Shown here piece after piece: positions 53,977 through 64,000 of a stretch of 64,000 nt of DNA. A program made the translations under genes and the position numbers. The notes below the pieces were generated by a model. The model had not been told where the DNA came from. It searched no databases and saw nothing but the letters and a program-made list of their open reading frames with translations. How positions within the stretch are numbered: position 1 is the stretch's first letter; each line of letters starts with the position of its first letter. This DNA is from Pseudomonas taiwanensis DSM 21245 (GTDB taxonomy: Bacteria > Pseudomonadota > Gammaproteobacteria > Pseudomonadales > Pseudomonadaceae): positions 62,001 through 126,000 of the forward strand of contig NZ_AUEC01000022.1 in assembly GCF_000425785.1 (NCBI RefSeq). Reading direction: 5' to 3'.

Positions 53977-56667
53977 ATGAAAAGCCAACCCGATGCCACC
54001 AGTCGTGTGGTGGCCGAGGTCGTCACGCAGCTTCCCGTGCCTTCGCGGCTCGGCATGCTGCGTTTCGAAAGGCTGAACGAAGCCACCTGGTCGCTGCTTT
54101 ACCTGGACCCCGCCTGCGAGCGTCAATTCGGCTTGCCCGCATCCGAACTGTGCGCGCTCATCGGCTCGCCCTATGCAAGCCTGATGGCACCCGAGATCCG
54201 CTACAAGCTGCATGACGAGATCCAGGCACAGCTGGCCCACCGTGGCTACTACCGAGTGCGCTACACCCTGCATGCGCAACAGGCGCCACTGCGCCTGCTG
54301 GAGGTCGGCGAGGCCTACAAACAGCACAACCGCCAGTTGCTGCGCGGCTACCTGACCGTGCTCGACGACCAGGCAGACGACCTCTCGGAGTTGGACGCAA
54401 ACGATCTCGAATCGCGCAACAACCGCCTGCAACTGGCCCTGCAGTTGAACCAGCGTGCACAACAGGAACAGCTCGAACACCTGGAACGGGTACGTGGCCA
54501 GCAAGACCTGATCCTGCGCCTGGCACGCCAACGCTACAGTGCAGAGAACTCGTTGCTCGAGGCCGCCGAGCTGATTACCCGCAGCGCCTGTGAAATCTAC
54601 AAGGTCGACAACGCCAGCATCTGGCATCTGGAAGAGCAGCGTCTGGTACCGATAAGCGCCTGGTACCGACACGAGCAGCAACACCAACTGCCCGAGCCGA
54701 TCGATGCCAGCCGCTTCCCGGACTACCTCGAAGCCCTGCATGCCAGCCGCGCCATCGATGCTCATAACGCCAGCCACGACCCACGCACCCGTGAGCTCGC
54801 CAACAGTCTTTTACCGGCCAACAACGCCATGCTCGACGCCAGTATTCGCGTCGACGGCCAGGTGGTCGGCGTGCTATGCCTGGAACAGACCGGGCAGCCA
54901 AGGGCCTGGCAGTCCGACGAGATTGCCTTTGCCGGCGAGCTGGCCGATCAGTTCGCCCAGGTCATCACCAACCACAACCGGCGTACCGCGGCCAGCGCCC
55001 TGCACCTGTTCCAGCGGGCGGTCGAGCAAAGCGCCAACGCCTTCCTGCTGGTCAACCGCGACGGGGTGGTGGAATACGTCAACCCCAGCTTCACCGCCAT
55101 CACCCAATACAGCACCGAAGAGGTCCAGGGCCACCATCTGGCCGAGTTGCCGGCGCTGGAGAATCTCAGCGAACTGCTGTTCGACTCGCCGTCGAGCCTG
55201 GAAATGGGCAACAGCTGGCAAGGCGAATTCAAGAGCCGGCGCAAGAACCTCGAACCCTACTGGGGGCAGCTGTCGATCTCCAAGGTATATGGCGATAACC
55301 GAGAGCTGACCCACTACATCGGTATCTACGAGGACGTCACCCAGTCCAAACTGGCCCAGCAGCGCATCGAGCGCCTGGCCTATACCGACAACCTGACCAA
55401 CCTGGGCAACCGCCCAGCGTTCATCCGCAACCTCGATACCCACTTCACCCGCGACGGTGACAGCCCGATCTGCCTGCTGCTGGTGGACATCGACAACTTC
55501 AAGCGGATCAACGACAGCCTCGGCCACCAGACCGGCGACAAGCTGCTGGTGAGCCTGGCCCGACGCCTGCGCAACAGCCTCAGCCCCAATGACATCCTTG
55601 CCCGCTTCGCCAGCAACGAGTTCGCTGTGCTGCTCAACGGCACCAGCCTGGAGGATGGCCAGGGCGTCGCCCTCCAACTGCTGCGCACCCTCGACAAACC
55701 GATGTTCGTCGACAACCAGCTGATCAACGTCACCGCGTCGGTGGGCTTGGCCTGCGCGCCCATGCACGGCAGCGACCCGACCACCCTGATGAAGAATGCA
55801 GGCCTTGCCCTGCACAAGGCCAAGGCCAACGGCAAGCATCAGGTGCAAGTGTTCACCGAGGTGCTAAACGCCGAGGCCAGCTACAAGCTGTTCGTCGAGA
55901 ACAACCTGCGCCGCGCCCTGACCCAGAACGAGCTGGAGGTGTTCTACCAGCCCAAGCTGTGCCTGCGCAGCGGCCGTTTACTCGGCCTGGAAGCACTGCT
56001 GCGCTGGAACCACCCCGAGCGCGGCATGATTCGCCCGGACCAGTTCATCAGCGTGGCCGAGGAAACCGGCCTGATCATCCCCATCGGCAAATGGGTGGTG
56101 CGCCAGTCGTGCCGCATGAGCCAGCAACTGCGCGAGGCAGGCATGGGCAACCTGCACGTGGCCATCAACCTGTCGCCAAAGCAGTTCTCCGACCCCGACC
56201 TGGTCGCCTCGATCAGCTCGATCCTCAAGGAAGAAGAACTGCCACCGCACCTGCTGGAGCTGGAACTTACTGAAGGCCTGCTGCTGGAGGCCACCGAAGA
56301 CACCCACCGCCAGCTCGATGAGCTCAAGGCCCTGGGCCTGACTCTGGCCATGGACGACTTCGGCACCGGTTACTCATCGCTGAGCTACCTGAAGAAGTTT
56401 CCGATCGACATCATCAAGATCGACCGCAGCTTCATCAATGAAATCCCGGACAACCAGGACGACATGGAGATCACCTCGGCGGTGGTGGCCATGGCCCACA
56501 ACCTCAAGCTCAAGGTAGTGGCCGAAGGGATCGAAACTCCAGAACAGCTGGCGTTCCTGCGCAGGCACCGTTGCGATGTCGGCCAGGGCTACCTGTTCGA
56601 CCGGCCCATTCCGGGCCGGGAGCTGGCGGAAAAACTCAAGCGCTACCCGCGCGGTCCAATGGACTGA
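53977..56667 (+). CDS. GAF/PAS protein with degenerate GGDEF and intact EAL domain (c-di-GMP phosphodiesterase)
   Basis: An 896-residue cytoplasmic protein. In order: an N-terminal PAS-like region (about 20-130), a coiled helix, a GAF domain (about 190-330: [21 protein letters not shown]), a PAS domain (about 345-465: [18 protein letters not shown]), a GGDEF domain (about 475-635) and an EAL domain (about 645-890). The GGDEF signature is A545-S-N-E-F549, so cyclase activity is not expected. The EAL domain keeps E672-[26 protein letters not shown] and VAEGIET and should hydrolyse cyclic di-GMP. The ATG at 53977 is preferred over an upstream TTG. Confidence 0.92.
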   Translation: MKSQPDATSRVVAEVVTQLPVPSRLGMLRFERLNEATWSLLYLDPACERQFGLPASELCALIGSPYASLMAPEIRYKLHDEIQAQLAHRGYYRVRYTLHAQQAPLRLLEVGEAYKQHNRQLLRGYLTVLDDQADDLSELDANDLESRNNRLQLALQLNQRAQQEQLEHLERVRGQQDLILRLARQRYSAENSLLEAAELITRSACEIYKVDNASIWHLEEQRLVPISAWYRHEQQHQLPEPIDASRFPDYLEALHASRAIDAHNASHDPRTRELANSLLPANNAMLDASIRVDGQVVGVLCLEQTGQPRAWQSDEIAFAGELADQFAQVITNHNRRTAASALHLFQRAVEQSANAFLLVNRDGVVEYVNPSFTAITQYSTEEVQGHHLAELPALENLSELLFDSPSSLEMGNSWQGEFKSRRKNLEPYWGQLSISKVYGDNRELTHYIGIYEDVTQSKLAQQRIERLAYTDNLTNLGNRPAFIRNLDTHFTRDGDSPICLLLVDIDNFKRINDSLGHQTGDKLLVSLARRLRNSLSPNDILARFASNEFAVLLNGTSLEDGQGVALQLLRTLDKPMFVDNQLINVTASVGLACAPMHGSDPTTLMKNAGLALHKAKANGKHQVQVFTEVLNAEASYKLFVENNLRRALTQNELEVFYQPKLCLRSGRLLGLEALLRWNHPERGMIRPDQFISVAEETGLIIPIGKWVVRQSCRMSQQLREAGMGNLHVAINLSPKQFSDPDLVASISSILKEEELPPHLLELELTEGLLLEATEDTHRQLDELKALGLTLAMDDFGTGYSSLSYLKKFPIDIIKIDRSFINEIPDNQDDMEITSAVVAMAHNLKLKVVAEGIETPEQLAFLRRHRCDVGQGYLFDRPIPGRELAEKLKRYPRGPMD

Positions 56668-56742
56668 CAGCAGCCTCAACCTCGGGCACTATAGAACCCA
56701 TTCGGCCTCATCGCCGGCAATCCCCAGTACCTGCGGAACGAC

Positions 56743-56772
56743 CCTGTAGGCGCCGGCTTGCCGGTGATCGAG
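56743..56772. repeat. REP-like element before msrA
   Basis: CTGTAGGCGCCGGCTTGCCG followed by GTGATCGAGC is a single REP copy of the common family. It lies between the EAL-protein gene and msrA. Confidence 0.7.
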
Positions 56773-56804
56773 CCCCCATCTACCTGACACACAGAGGAAC
56801 GGCC

Positions 56805-57473
56805 ATGGTCCTGCGTTCGGAAATCCTGGTGAACAAAAACGTCATGCCTACTGCGGAACAGGCCCTGCCTGGACGCGAAACCCCAATGGCCCTGCCCGAA
56901 TTCCACTATGTCTTCAAAGACACCCCACTGCTGGGCCCCTTCTTCGAGGGCAGCATCGACTTCGCCATCTTCGGCCTGGGCTGCTTCTGGGGTGCCGAGC
57001 GCCGCTTCTGGCAGCGTGAAGGCGTGGTCAGCACCGTGGTCGGCTATGCCGGTGGCTTCACGCCAAACCCCACCTACGAAGAAGTCTGCTCGGGCCTGAC
57101 CGGCCATACCGAAGTGGTGCTGGTGGTGTTCGACAAGGATAAGGTGAGCTACCGCGAACTGCTGGCGATGTTCTGGGAACTGCACAACCCGACCCAAGGC
57201 ATGCGCCAGGGCAATGACATCGGCACCCAGTACCGCTCGGCGATCTACTGCACCAGCCCAGAACAGCTGGAGCAGGCCAAGGCCAGCCGTGATGCGTTCC
57301 AGGCAGAACTGACCAAGGCAGGCTTTGGTGAAATCACCACCGAAATCGACCAGGCCCCGACCGTGTACTTCGCCGAAGCGTACCACCAGCAGTACCTGGC
57401 CAAGAACCCCGATGGCTATTGCGGCATCGGCGGTACTGGCGTGTGCCTGCCACCCAGCCTGCAGGGCAACTGA
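56805..57473 (+). CDS. msrA: MsrA, peptide methionine-S-sulfoxide reductase
   Basis: Repairs methionine-S-sulfoxide in proteins. A 222-residue protein with the catalytic motif [11 protein letters not shown] near residue 60, [24 protein letters not shown], and C-terminal resolving cysteines ([12 protein letters not shown]). It has about 45 residues before the core, as in pseudomonad and E. coli MsrA. AGAGGAA precedes the ATG. The glutathione transferase gene begins three bases after its stop. Confidence 0.96.
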   Translation: MVLRSEILVNKNVMPTAEQALPGRETPMALPEFHYVFKDTPLLGPFFEGSIDFAIFGLGCFWGAERRFWQREGVVSTVVGYAGGFTPNPTYEEVCSGLTGHTEVVLVVFDKDKVSYRELLAMFWELHNPTQGMRQGNDIGTQYRSAIYCTSPEQLEQAKASRDAFQAELTKAGFGEITTEIDQAPTVYFAEAYHQQYLAKNPDGYCGIGGTGVCLPPSLQGN

Positions 57474-57476
57474 GCC

Positions 57477-58100
57477 ATGAGCACGATGACCCTTTTCCAC
57501 GGGCCACTTTCGCCTTTCGTGCGCAAAGTCATGGTGGTGCTGCACGAAACCGCCCAGCTTGACCGCGTGGCCCTGCAGCCCGTGAACATCAGCCCAGTGA
57601 GCGGCGACGAGCAACTCAACCAGGGCAACCCCATCGGCAAGATCCCAGCACTGCGCCTGGAAGATGGCACCGTGCTGCACGACAGCCGCGTCATTTGCGA
57701 GTACCTGGACTGCCAGCACGTCGGCACTCCGCTGATTCCCCGGGAAGGCTCGGCTCGCTGGCGGCGCATGACCCTGGCCTCCCAGGCCGATGCGATCATG
57801 GATGCGGCGGTATCGACCCGCTACGAGACCTTCCTGCGACCGCAAGACAAGCGTTGGGATGGCTGGGTGGCCGCGCAAAGCGAGAAGATTCGGCGCAGCC
57901 TGGCCAACCTGGAACGCGAGCACCTGGCCGAGTTGGCATCGGGGTTCGACATCGCGGCGATTGGTGTGGCCTGTGCGCTGGGTTACCTGGACTTGCGTCA
58001 GCCTGAGTTCGGCTGGCGGGCGCAACAGCCCGGACTCGCGGCGTGGTATGCCGAGGTGATCAAGCGGCCGTCGATGGTAGCGACGGCGCCGGCTGCCTGA
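57477..58100 (+). CDS. Glutathione S-transferase family protein
   Basis: A 207-residue GST-fold protein. The thioredoxin-like N-terminal domain has the SPFVRKVMVVLHE helix (Ser at the catalytic position) and the cis-Pro and glutathione-binding segment NPIGKIPALRLEDGTVLHDSRVICEYL. The all-helical C-terminal domain follows from about residue 90. It is co-transcribed with msrA (three-base gap), which suggests a shared role in oxidative damage control. The substrate is unknown. Confidence 0.92.
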   Translation: MSTMTLFHGPLSPFVRKVMVVLHETAQLDRVALQPVNISPVSGDEQLNQGNPIGKIPALRLEDGTVLHDSRVICEYLDCQHVGTPLIPREGSARWRRMTLASQADAIMDAAVSTRYETFLRPQDKRWDGWVAAQSEKIRRSLANLEREHLAELASGFDIAAIGVACALGYLDLRQPEFGWRAQQPGLAAWYAEVIKRPSMVATAPAA

Positions 58101-58102
58101 TC

Positions 58103-58175
58103 AGGCGCATCGCCGGCAAGCAGGCTCCCACAGGGGTGTGAAATCTGTAGGAGCCGGCATGCCGGCGATGCCGCC
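58103..58175. repeat. Inverted REP pair between the GST and protease genes
   Basis: GGCGCATCGCCGGCAAGCAGG followed by CTCCCACAGG faces CTGTAGGAGCCGGCATGCCG and GCGATGCC. This is a head-to-head REP pair between convergent genes, probably acting as transcript 3' ends. Confidence 0.8.
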
Positions 58176-58193
58176 ATCACAGCCAAAACCGAA

Positions 58194-58694
58194 TCAGCAG
58201 TCCGGCTTGCCCGCCGTGAACCGCTTGGCCGGGTTGACCGCGGCCTTGAACTCGCGCAGCGCCTTGGCGCCCACCAGCAATGGGTAGTTGAAGCTGCTGC
58301 GGTCGACCAGATTGACCTCCACCGTGCGCTTCACATCACCCAGACACAGTTCCAGGTCGACCACCGGCCGTTTCGAGAGCTCCGGTGCATCGCCCTCCTC
58401 CTCTTCGTCAGCACGGTTCTTGATCTTGCTGATGCGCGCCAGCTTGTGCTCATAGACCTTGCCGTCGGCGTCCTTGGTCGCCAGGCGGAAGCGGACCCAC
58501 TCCTCGCCATCGCGGGTGAACAGCTCGATATCCTTGGCCGACAGCGACGCGGTGTAGGCACCGGTATCCATCTTGGCTTTCAGGGTTTCGCCAATCTCAG
58601 GCAGGGCGATGTATTCGTAGCGACCGTATAGGGTGGGCTCGGCAGCCATCACCGGCAACGCCAACAGCGACAACAGGGCAAGCAGAGGTTTCAC
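58194..58694 (-). CDS. Secreted retropepsin-like aspartic protease (RimK-linked 'zinc protease' family)
   Basis: A 166-residue protein of the family often named putative ATP-dependent zinc protease, whose fold is retropepsin-like. The motif MDTGAYTASL (D-T-G-A) near residue 42 is the aspartic-protease signature. The GTG at 58694, with AGGAAG upstream, gives a signal peptide (MKPLLALLSLLALPVMAAEP), so the product is periplasmic; the longer frame adds 21 residues before it. A Glu-rich acidic segment (ADEEEEGDAPE) follows the core strand. Targets are unknown. Confidence 0.85.
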   Translation of the reverse strand: MKPLLALLSLLALPVMAAEPTLYGRYEYIALPEIGETLKAKMDTGAYTASLSAKDIELFTRDGEEWVRFRLATKDADGKVYEHKLARISKIKNRADEEEEGDAPELSKRPVVDLELCLGDVKRTVEVNLVDRSSFNYPLLVGAKALREFKAAVNPAKRFTAGKPDC

Positions 58695-58875
58695 AGGCAA
58701 ACTTCCTTGAGAAGAGTCAGTGCTTAGACTGCGCAAGCAGGATAGGTTCGTTGTCACACCTTAAACAACACAATGTGAAACATTTGTACCAACCGTCGAG
58801 CATTCGACGTTTGGCGTATGGCACAGCCCTGCTTATCATTGCCACCCGCAAAATTCACACAACAAGAGTCTGCTT

Positions 58876-59763
58876 ATGCGTCGCCTGTTTACCGGCATTC
58901 TTACGACCACCCTGCTGCTGCTCAACACCCTGGTGCTGATCGGCCCGCTGCTGGTCTTCGCCCTGCTAAAACTGGTGTTGCCAGGCCGTGGGCGAGACTA
59001 CGCCTCGTGGGCGGTGATGTGGATTGCCGAAACCTGGTCGGAGATCGACAAGATGATCTTCGCCCTGTGCATCCCGACCCAATGGGACATTCGCGGCATC
59101 GAGAAGCTGCGTCAGGACACCTCGTACCTGGCCGTCAGCAACCACCAGACCTGGGTCGATATTCCGGCGCTGATCGAAAGCCTCAACCGTCGTACGCCGT
59201 TCTTCAAGTTCTTCCTCAAGAAGGAGCTGATCTGGGTGCCCCTGCTGGGCCTGGCCTGGTGGGGGCTGGATTACCCCTTCATGAAGCGCTACAGCAAGGC
59301 CTTCCTGGAAAAACACCCCGAGCTCAAGGGCAAGGACCTGGAGATCACCAAGGCGGCCTGCGAGCTGTTCAAGCGCCAGCCGGTGACCGTGGTCAACTAC
59401 CTGGAAGGCACCCGTTTCAGCGAGGCCAAGCGCCAGGCGCAGCAGTCGCCCTACCGCCACCTGCTCAAGCCCAAGGCCGGCGGCGTGGCGTTCGTGCTGG
59501 CGGCGCTGGGCGAGCAGCTCGATGCACTGCTGGACGTGACCATCGTCTACCCCGGCAACCAGGCGCCTGGGTTCTGGGCGTTGCTCAATGGCAGCATTAG
59601 TCGGGTGATTATCGACATTCGGGTGCGCGAGCTGGACCCGGTATTGTGGTCGGGGGACTACGAGAACGACCCCGCGTTTCGCCAGACCATACAGGCCTGG
59701 GTAAACCAGTTGTGGGTGGAGAAGGACCAGCGGATTGAACAATTGCGCGCCGAGATGAACTGA
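58876..59763 (+). CDS. YihG-like lysophospholipid acyltransferase (PlsC family)
   Basis: A 295-residue membrane acyltransferase of the PlsC family. The N-terminal hydrophobic segment (ILTTTLLLLNTLVLIGPLLV) is at 8-32, the catalytic NHQTWVD (N-H-x4-D) near residue 93 and EGTRFS near residue 180. YihG-type enzymes move acyl chains on 1-acyl-glycerophospholipids and set membrane composition. It stands alone, with an untranslated region of about 180 bases before the gene downstream. Confidence 0.9.
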   Translation: MRRLFTGILTTTLLLLNTLVLIGPLLVFALLKLVLPGRGRDYASWAVMWIAETWSEIDKMIFALCIPTQWDIRGIEKLRQDTSYLAVSNHQTWVDIPALIESLNRRTPFFKFFLKKELIWVPLLGLAWWGLDYPFMKRYSKAFLEKHPELKGKDLEITKAACELFKRQPVTVVNYLEGTRFSEAKRQAQQSPYRHLLKPKAGGVAFVLAALGEQLDALLDVTIVYPGNQAPGFWALLNGSISRVIIDIRVRELDPVLWSGDYENDPAFRQTIQAWVNQLWVEKDQRIEQLRAEMN

Positions 59764-59774
59764 ATTAATTGCCT

Positions 59775-59820
59775 GTAAGGGCCTCTGCACGGGTTTACCC
59801 GCGAAGAGGCCGGCACAGGG
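59775..59820. repeat. Canonical P. putida REP element
   Basis: GGCCTCTGCACGGGTTTACC followed by CGCGAAGAGGCCGG is the classical P. putida 35-bp REP, with arms GGCCTCT/AGAGGCC around a CGGGTTTACCCG core. It lies 12 bases after the acyltransferase stop. Confidence 0.85.
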
Positions 59821-59860
59821 TTAGGCGTAACCCCGATTAAAAACGAGGCTAATAATTAGA

Positions 59861-59873
59861 ATAAGTAATACTT
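59861..59873 (+). promoter_or_regulatory. ATAAGTAATACTT motif upstream of the APC permease
   Basis: The 13-mer ATAAGTAATACTT, within a very AT-rich stretch, is identical to the palindrome overlapping the lysR start at 8246. It lies about 70 bases before the permease start and may be a shared LysR-type site. Confidence 0.35.
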
Positions 59874-59943
59874 TTTTGTCATTACCTACCTAAGTGGATA
59901 AAAATCGACCAAAGCACAACTACAAAAAGCCTGGATCGAGTCG

Positions 59944-61293
<1,350 letters not shown>

Positions 61294-61327
61294 GCTTGGC
61301 CTGCGGATACTGATAATTCTGCTAGTT

Positions 61328-62048
61328 GTGCGAGGCCTCGCAAAGGCAAAGACTTACGTAGCACCGTCTATTGCGAGGTATCTGCCATTGAAGATAGCCG
61401 CTTTGGCCTACACCCCATACGGATACATCGACAGTCAAGCTTGGTTTGGCACCCTGCTTGGCTTCAATGGCGAAAAGAGCGATCCGCTGACCGACAGCTA
61501 CCCATTGGGACAATGGTTACCGTAGCTACAGTCCAACCCTAATGCGCTTCCATAAGCCCGATAATCTCAGCCCCTTTGGGCAGGGCGGATATAACGCTTA
61601 TGCAGACTGTAACTGTAATCCGATCAATTTCCGGGATGACACAGGTCATGCGCGAACATTTGCTCAGCTACGGAAGTTTTGGGCTGAAAATAGCCAGCCG
61701 CCCCCACCCTCAACTACCCAGTTGAAACGCGCGCCAAAAAAGAAAGTAACATTTGATAGGAAAATAACTAGCGTCATCTACACGGACGAACACGACATAC
61801 AAAGAAGCCGGCTTATTAAAGAAAAGCAGTCCTTACAAGACTACATTCAAAAATTTACTCAACGCGTAAGGCGGAAAACAAAAGAATTCAATTTTCTCAT
61901 GGAGCCCTCGACGTCCGTCTTCGCGAAAAGTTTGGGCATCAGTGCGAAAAGATACCAGACTGAACTGGAGGAACTTGCAACGTGGCTTGACGAGGCGCAT
62001 GACCGATTGAAATATCTCAACGTCACACTCAGAAGCTATCGAGTTTAA
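61328..62048 (+). pseudogene. Orphan Rhs C-terminal tip, frameshifted
   Basis: Two frames together encode one Rhs tip. The first (61328-61525) reads AYTPYGYIDSQAWFGTLLGF to SYPLG. The second, offset by one base, continues as NGYRSYSPTLMRFHKPDNLS, then PFGQGGYNAYADCNCNPINF and DDTGH. Removing the A in TTGGGACAATGG near 61509 restores L-G-N-G-Y-R and one frame. After the DDTGH boundary comes a variable C-terminus of about 135 residues, basic at first (KRAPKKKVTF) and then helical, with no recognised toxin motif. No ribosome site or good start precedes the first frame, so the cassette is also 5'-truncated. The variable part is AT-richer than its surroundings. Confidence 0.8.
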
Positions 62049-62059
62049 GGGGAACGCAT

Positions 62060-62824
62060 GTGGAATATCGGATAAATAGTGCATCGCTTCGCGCTTACAC
62101 ACCTTATGGACATGTTCAATATCGCTTTTCACATCAGGAACTACTCGGCTTCAACGGGGAACTGCTAGAAAGGCACTCTGAAACATACCTGCTTGGAAAT
62201 GGCTATCGTCCTTACAACCCGGCAATCATGCGTTTTAGCGCACCTGATAACTTGAGCCCGTTTGGCAAAGGCGGCCTGAATGCGTATGGCTATTGCACAG
62301 GTGATCCAGTGAATCAACGAGACCCCAGCGGGCATGCGGGCATGCAACAAAAAGTCAGACCTGATTTGTGGCGCTCCCGGGGGCCGATTGTTGAACCCGA
62401 GCAAATGTTTCAACAGCAGGGTCGGCGGTTAATGCCTAGGCAACAACACGCCGCCCGACAGCCTGGTAGACACCCGTTTGCTCCAGAAGGTGGCCGTGGA
62501 TTGTATTCGCGACGGGATGTAGCCAACGCCCGAGCTGGCCAGGCTCACAACGCGCCTGCCCGGTCAGGCGATAGGATCGCAGTGCCCAGTGCTGCGCAAC
62601 CTAGCACGCCACCGACACGGAGCATGGAAGATGCCTCAAGGATTTACGATGACTTGGTGGTGGCTCATGGGCACATACAGCGATTCGAGCGAGACGTTGC
62701 CCTTCTGACACCCGGCACCGAACTCTATATCGACCATCAAAACACCATCGATAGCATCCGAAGACATGCTGCCAGCCTGCGGTCGCAGCTTGGCGTTGAT
62801 AACCTACGCTGGCTTCACTTGTGA
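62060..62824 (+). CDS. Orphan Rhs repeat-associated core protein with variable C-terminus
   Basis: A 254-residue protein starting at GTG with AAGGGGAA upstream; an ATG two bases earlier is out of frame. Residues 10-92 are the conserved Rhs core end: LRAYTPYGHVQYRF, ELLGFNGELLERHSETYLLG, NGYRPYNPAIMRF, APDNLSPFGKGGLNAYGYC and GDPVNQRDPSGHA. After DPSGH the remaining 160 residues are variable: an Arg/Gln/Pro-rich disordered part, then a helical end (SMEDASRIYDDLVVAHGHIQ). It begins 11 bases after the frameshifted tip. Without the full Rhs shell it may be a displaced tip used as a recombination source, or a free effector-like protein. Confidence 0.82.
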   Translation: MEYRINSASLRAYTPYGHVQYRFSHQELLGFNGELLERHSETYLLGNGYRPYNPAIMRFSAPDNLSPFGKGGLNAYGYCTGDPVNQRDPSGHAGMQQKVRPDLWRSRGPIVEPEQMFQQQGRRLMPRQQHAARQPGRHPFAPEGGRGLYSRRDVANARAGQAHNAPARSGDRIAVPSAAQPSTPPTRSMEDASRIYDDLVVAHGHIQRFERDVALLTPGTELYIDHQNTIDSIRRHAASLRSQLGVDNLRWLHL

Positions 62825-62866
62825 AAGGCCACGGCCATTTCAATCGGCTCAACTGAACAGTGCCAA

Positions 62867-63448
62867 TCAAACCGACGGTGTTGTCGCCGGTACCGGCGTG
62901 GTCCACAGGCTACCCAGGTTCTGCAGCAGCGACCCAGCGATGCCCTGCTGTCCGAGGTACTGCAGGATCAGTGGAGCAAACTGCCCGATCATCCCAGTGT
63001 CCATGCCCAGCGCCTTGAACGCAGTGTCTAGGTCGCTGCGGTTTTCCACGTTGTTACCCAACGCGTTACTCAGCGCCGACTGGCTTTCGCTGTTCTTGCC
63101 CAACAAATCGCCCAACCCACTCAACCCGCCCAGCGCATTGGCGCCCGACAGCAGGTCCAGCCCTGGCACAGCCTTGGTCAGCTGGCCATAGTCGTCGCTG
63201 CTCAGGTTGTTACGCGCCAGCCCCAACATCGCCCCTGCCCCGCCGATGGCCTGTTCCGGGGTGATGTTCAGTTCGCTGCCCAAGGTATTGAGCAAACTGG
63301 CCTGCGCTTCGGGCGCCTGTACCTGGCCTTGCTGGCTCTGATTCTGGTTCTGCATGGCCGACACGGCATTGGCGGCGTCGCTGAGGTTGAAGGCGAACAC
63401 CGGGCTTGCGGCCAGGGTCATCAGGGTTGCCAGGGTGAATGCTTTCAT
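62867..63448 (-). CDS. Secreted DUF2780-type protein (193 aa)
   Basis: A 193-residue protein with a clear signal peptide (MKAFTLATLMTLAASPVFAF) and a mature part with a Gln/Asn-rich segment (QNQNQSQQGQ). Next come LLNTLGSELNITPEQAIGGAGAMLGLARNNLS and a Gly/Leu-rich stretch. This matches the DUF2780 (VcgC/VcgE-like) family of small periplasmic proteins of unknown role. The ATG at 63448 was chosen over one five codons upstream because it gives a clean signal peptide. It lies between Rhs tips on the opposite strand. Confidence 0.82.
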   Translation of the reverse strand: MKAFTLATLMTLAASPVFAFNLSDAANAVSAMQNQNQSQQGQVQAPEAQASLLNTLGSELNITPEQAIGGAGAMLGLARNNLSSDDYGQLTKAVPGLDLLSGANALGGLSGLGDLLGKNSESQSALSNALGNNVENRSDLDTAFKALGMDTGMIGQFAPLILQYLGQQGIAGSLLQNLGSLWTTPVPATTPSV

Positions 63449-63849
63449 CGGGAGGGACCTCATGGGCCGGAATGGCCGGGGAAACGAGGCGTTGGACTGG
63501 GCGTTTGGAGGTTTGTTCCGGGCCGCGTATCGGAGGAAGCGTCAGCATACCGATACGACACCCTAACAATTTGGCGCTCCTTTACCGCTACGCATGTTCA
63601 ATGACCTGATATTTCTGCCAGTTGTTGCCAACGGCTCGCAGGCGCAGGCTTTGCAGTCAGGTGAAAGTACATTGGGCGATCAAGCATCACGCCTAGAGGT
63701 TTCCGATACCTCCAGACGAGTTGGCCAGAGGTATCGGCAAGCCGACTCTGGTTTTTCCAGGAGCACTGCCATGGGGTGAAAGGGACCACAGGGCAGCCGT
63801 CGGGAAGATAGCAGCAAAGCACCACATATCAGTGAACGAGGACTTAACA
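63449..63849. other. Gene-free interval before the third Rhs module
   Basis: 401 bases with no reading frame I can support on either strand. A minus-strand frame at 63598-63825 contains a segment faintly like Rhs repeats (LADTSGQLVWRYR), but the rest does not fit. CCGATACCTC and GAGGTATCGG (63705-63714 and 63730-63739) form a 10-bp inverted repeat. Confidence 0.5.
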
Positions 63850-64000
63850 TTGAAACGACACACTACTGAGAAAAGTTTGCTCTTCTACAATGACGGCCAG
63901 TTAACCAATATACAGCGGGGCAATTTGACCAGCTCAGTTATTAGACATAGGAGCTTGCCACTGGCTGAGAGATATAGCGAGTCAGGCACCTTCGGAGGAA
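63850..64000 (+). CDS. Start of a third orphan Rhs module, cut by the window edge
   Basis: An open frame of 50 codons to the end of the window, starting at TTG with ACGAGGA seven bases upstream. It reads LKRHTTEKSLLFYNDGQLTN, then IQRGNLTSSVIRHRSLPLAE and RYSESG. This corresponds to the Rhs segment before the core tip, where relatives show RFY-x-x-x-R-L-A-T, then a short linker and LLLAQQ or ADMALAE. So this is probably another Rhs tip or a longer Rhs gene continuing to the right. Confidence 0.65.
   Translation, partial: MKRHTTEKSLLFYNDGQLTNIQRGNLTSSVIRHRSLPLAERYSESGTFGG

Noticed and set aside
61500..61530. Programmed frameshift in the first Rhs tip
   Set aside because: No slippery sequence, stop-codon context or downstream structure typical of programmed frameshifting.
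63598..63825. Minus-strand frame with an Rhs-like LADTSGQLVWRYR segment
   Set aside because: Only about 13 residues fit, the rest has no Rhs pattern and there is no start signal, so I did not call a gene fragment.

Overview
This 64-kb, GC-rich window is chromosomal DNA from a gamma-proteobacterium of the Pseudomonas putida group. The evidence is gene content and order: pqqFABCDE plus an S9 peptidase, bioBFHCD, glcB, the waaFCGP core-LPS operon followed by three more kinase genes, and glnE facing aceEF. REP palindromes of Pseudomonas type lie between many genes. No rRNA, tRNA, CRISPR array, insertion sequence or prophage was seen. The species cannot be fixed from the sequence alone.

Layout, left to right. 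1-6.4 kb: PQQ biosynthesis, with a truncated pqqF at the left edge, the 23-residue precursor peptide PqqA, a hairpin attenuator after it, then pqqB-E and a prolyl-oligopeptidase. 6.4-14.7 kb: a Pmp3-type membrane peptide, a class III aminotransferase divergent from a LysR regulator, two long acyl-CoA dehydrogenases and a membrane diguanylate cyclase; the second dehydrogenase has a PsrA-type box upstream. 15-20 kb: the biotin operon bioB-F-H-C-D, with a BirA-type operator that overlaps the start of the divergent comF. 20-27 kb: a ModE-like regulator, srkA, rarD, gcvR and glcB; an imperfect tandem duplication carrying two perfect DnaA boxes lies between rarD and gcvR. 27-30.3 kb: a response regulator divergent from a cNMP-binding/CBS/DUF294 protein and a DnaQ-like exonuclease, sharing a consensus CRP/Vfr site. 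30.5-36 kb: an iron-starvation system (ECF sigma factor, FecR, TonB-dependent transducer, PepSY membrane protein, small membrane protein). 36-38.9 kb: a large dermonecrotic-toxin-like gene whose last codons run antisense into the LPS kinase operon. 38.8-48.9 kb: four LPS kinase-fold genes, waaG, waaC, waaF and glnE. 49.2-53.6 kb: aceEF, preceded by twin 15-bp palindromes. 53.6-61.3 kb: a long perfect inverted repeat, a PAS/GGDEF/EAL protein, msrA, a glutathione S-transferase, a retropepsin-like protease, an acyltransferase and an APC permease. 61.3-64 kb: orphan Rhs tip modules (one frameshifted, one intact, one cut by the window edge) around a small secreted protein.

Most of the window is core metabolism: redox cofactor, biotin, fatty-acid oxidation, glyoxylate cycle and pyruvate dehydrogenase. 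The accessory parts are the iron-uptake/toxin segment (30.5-38.9 kb) and the Rhs array at the right end. The least explained signals are the toxin/LPS-operon junction, the Rhs tip array, the duplicated DnaA-box element and the paired palindromes before aceE. All functional statements are from reading the sequence and family knowledge; no database search was run.
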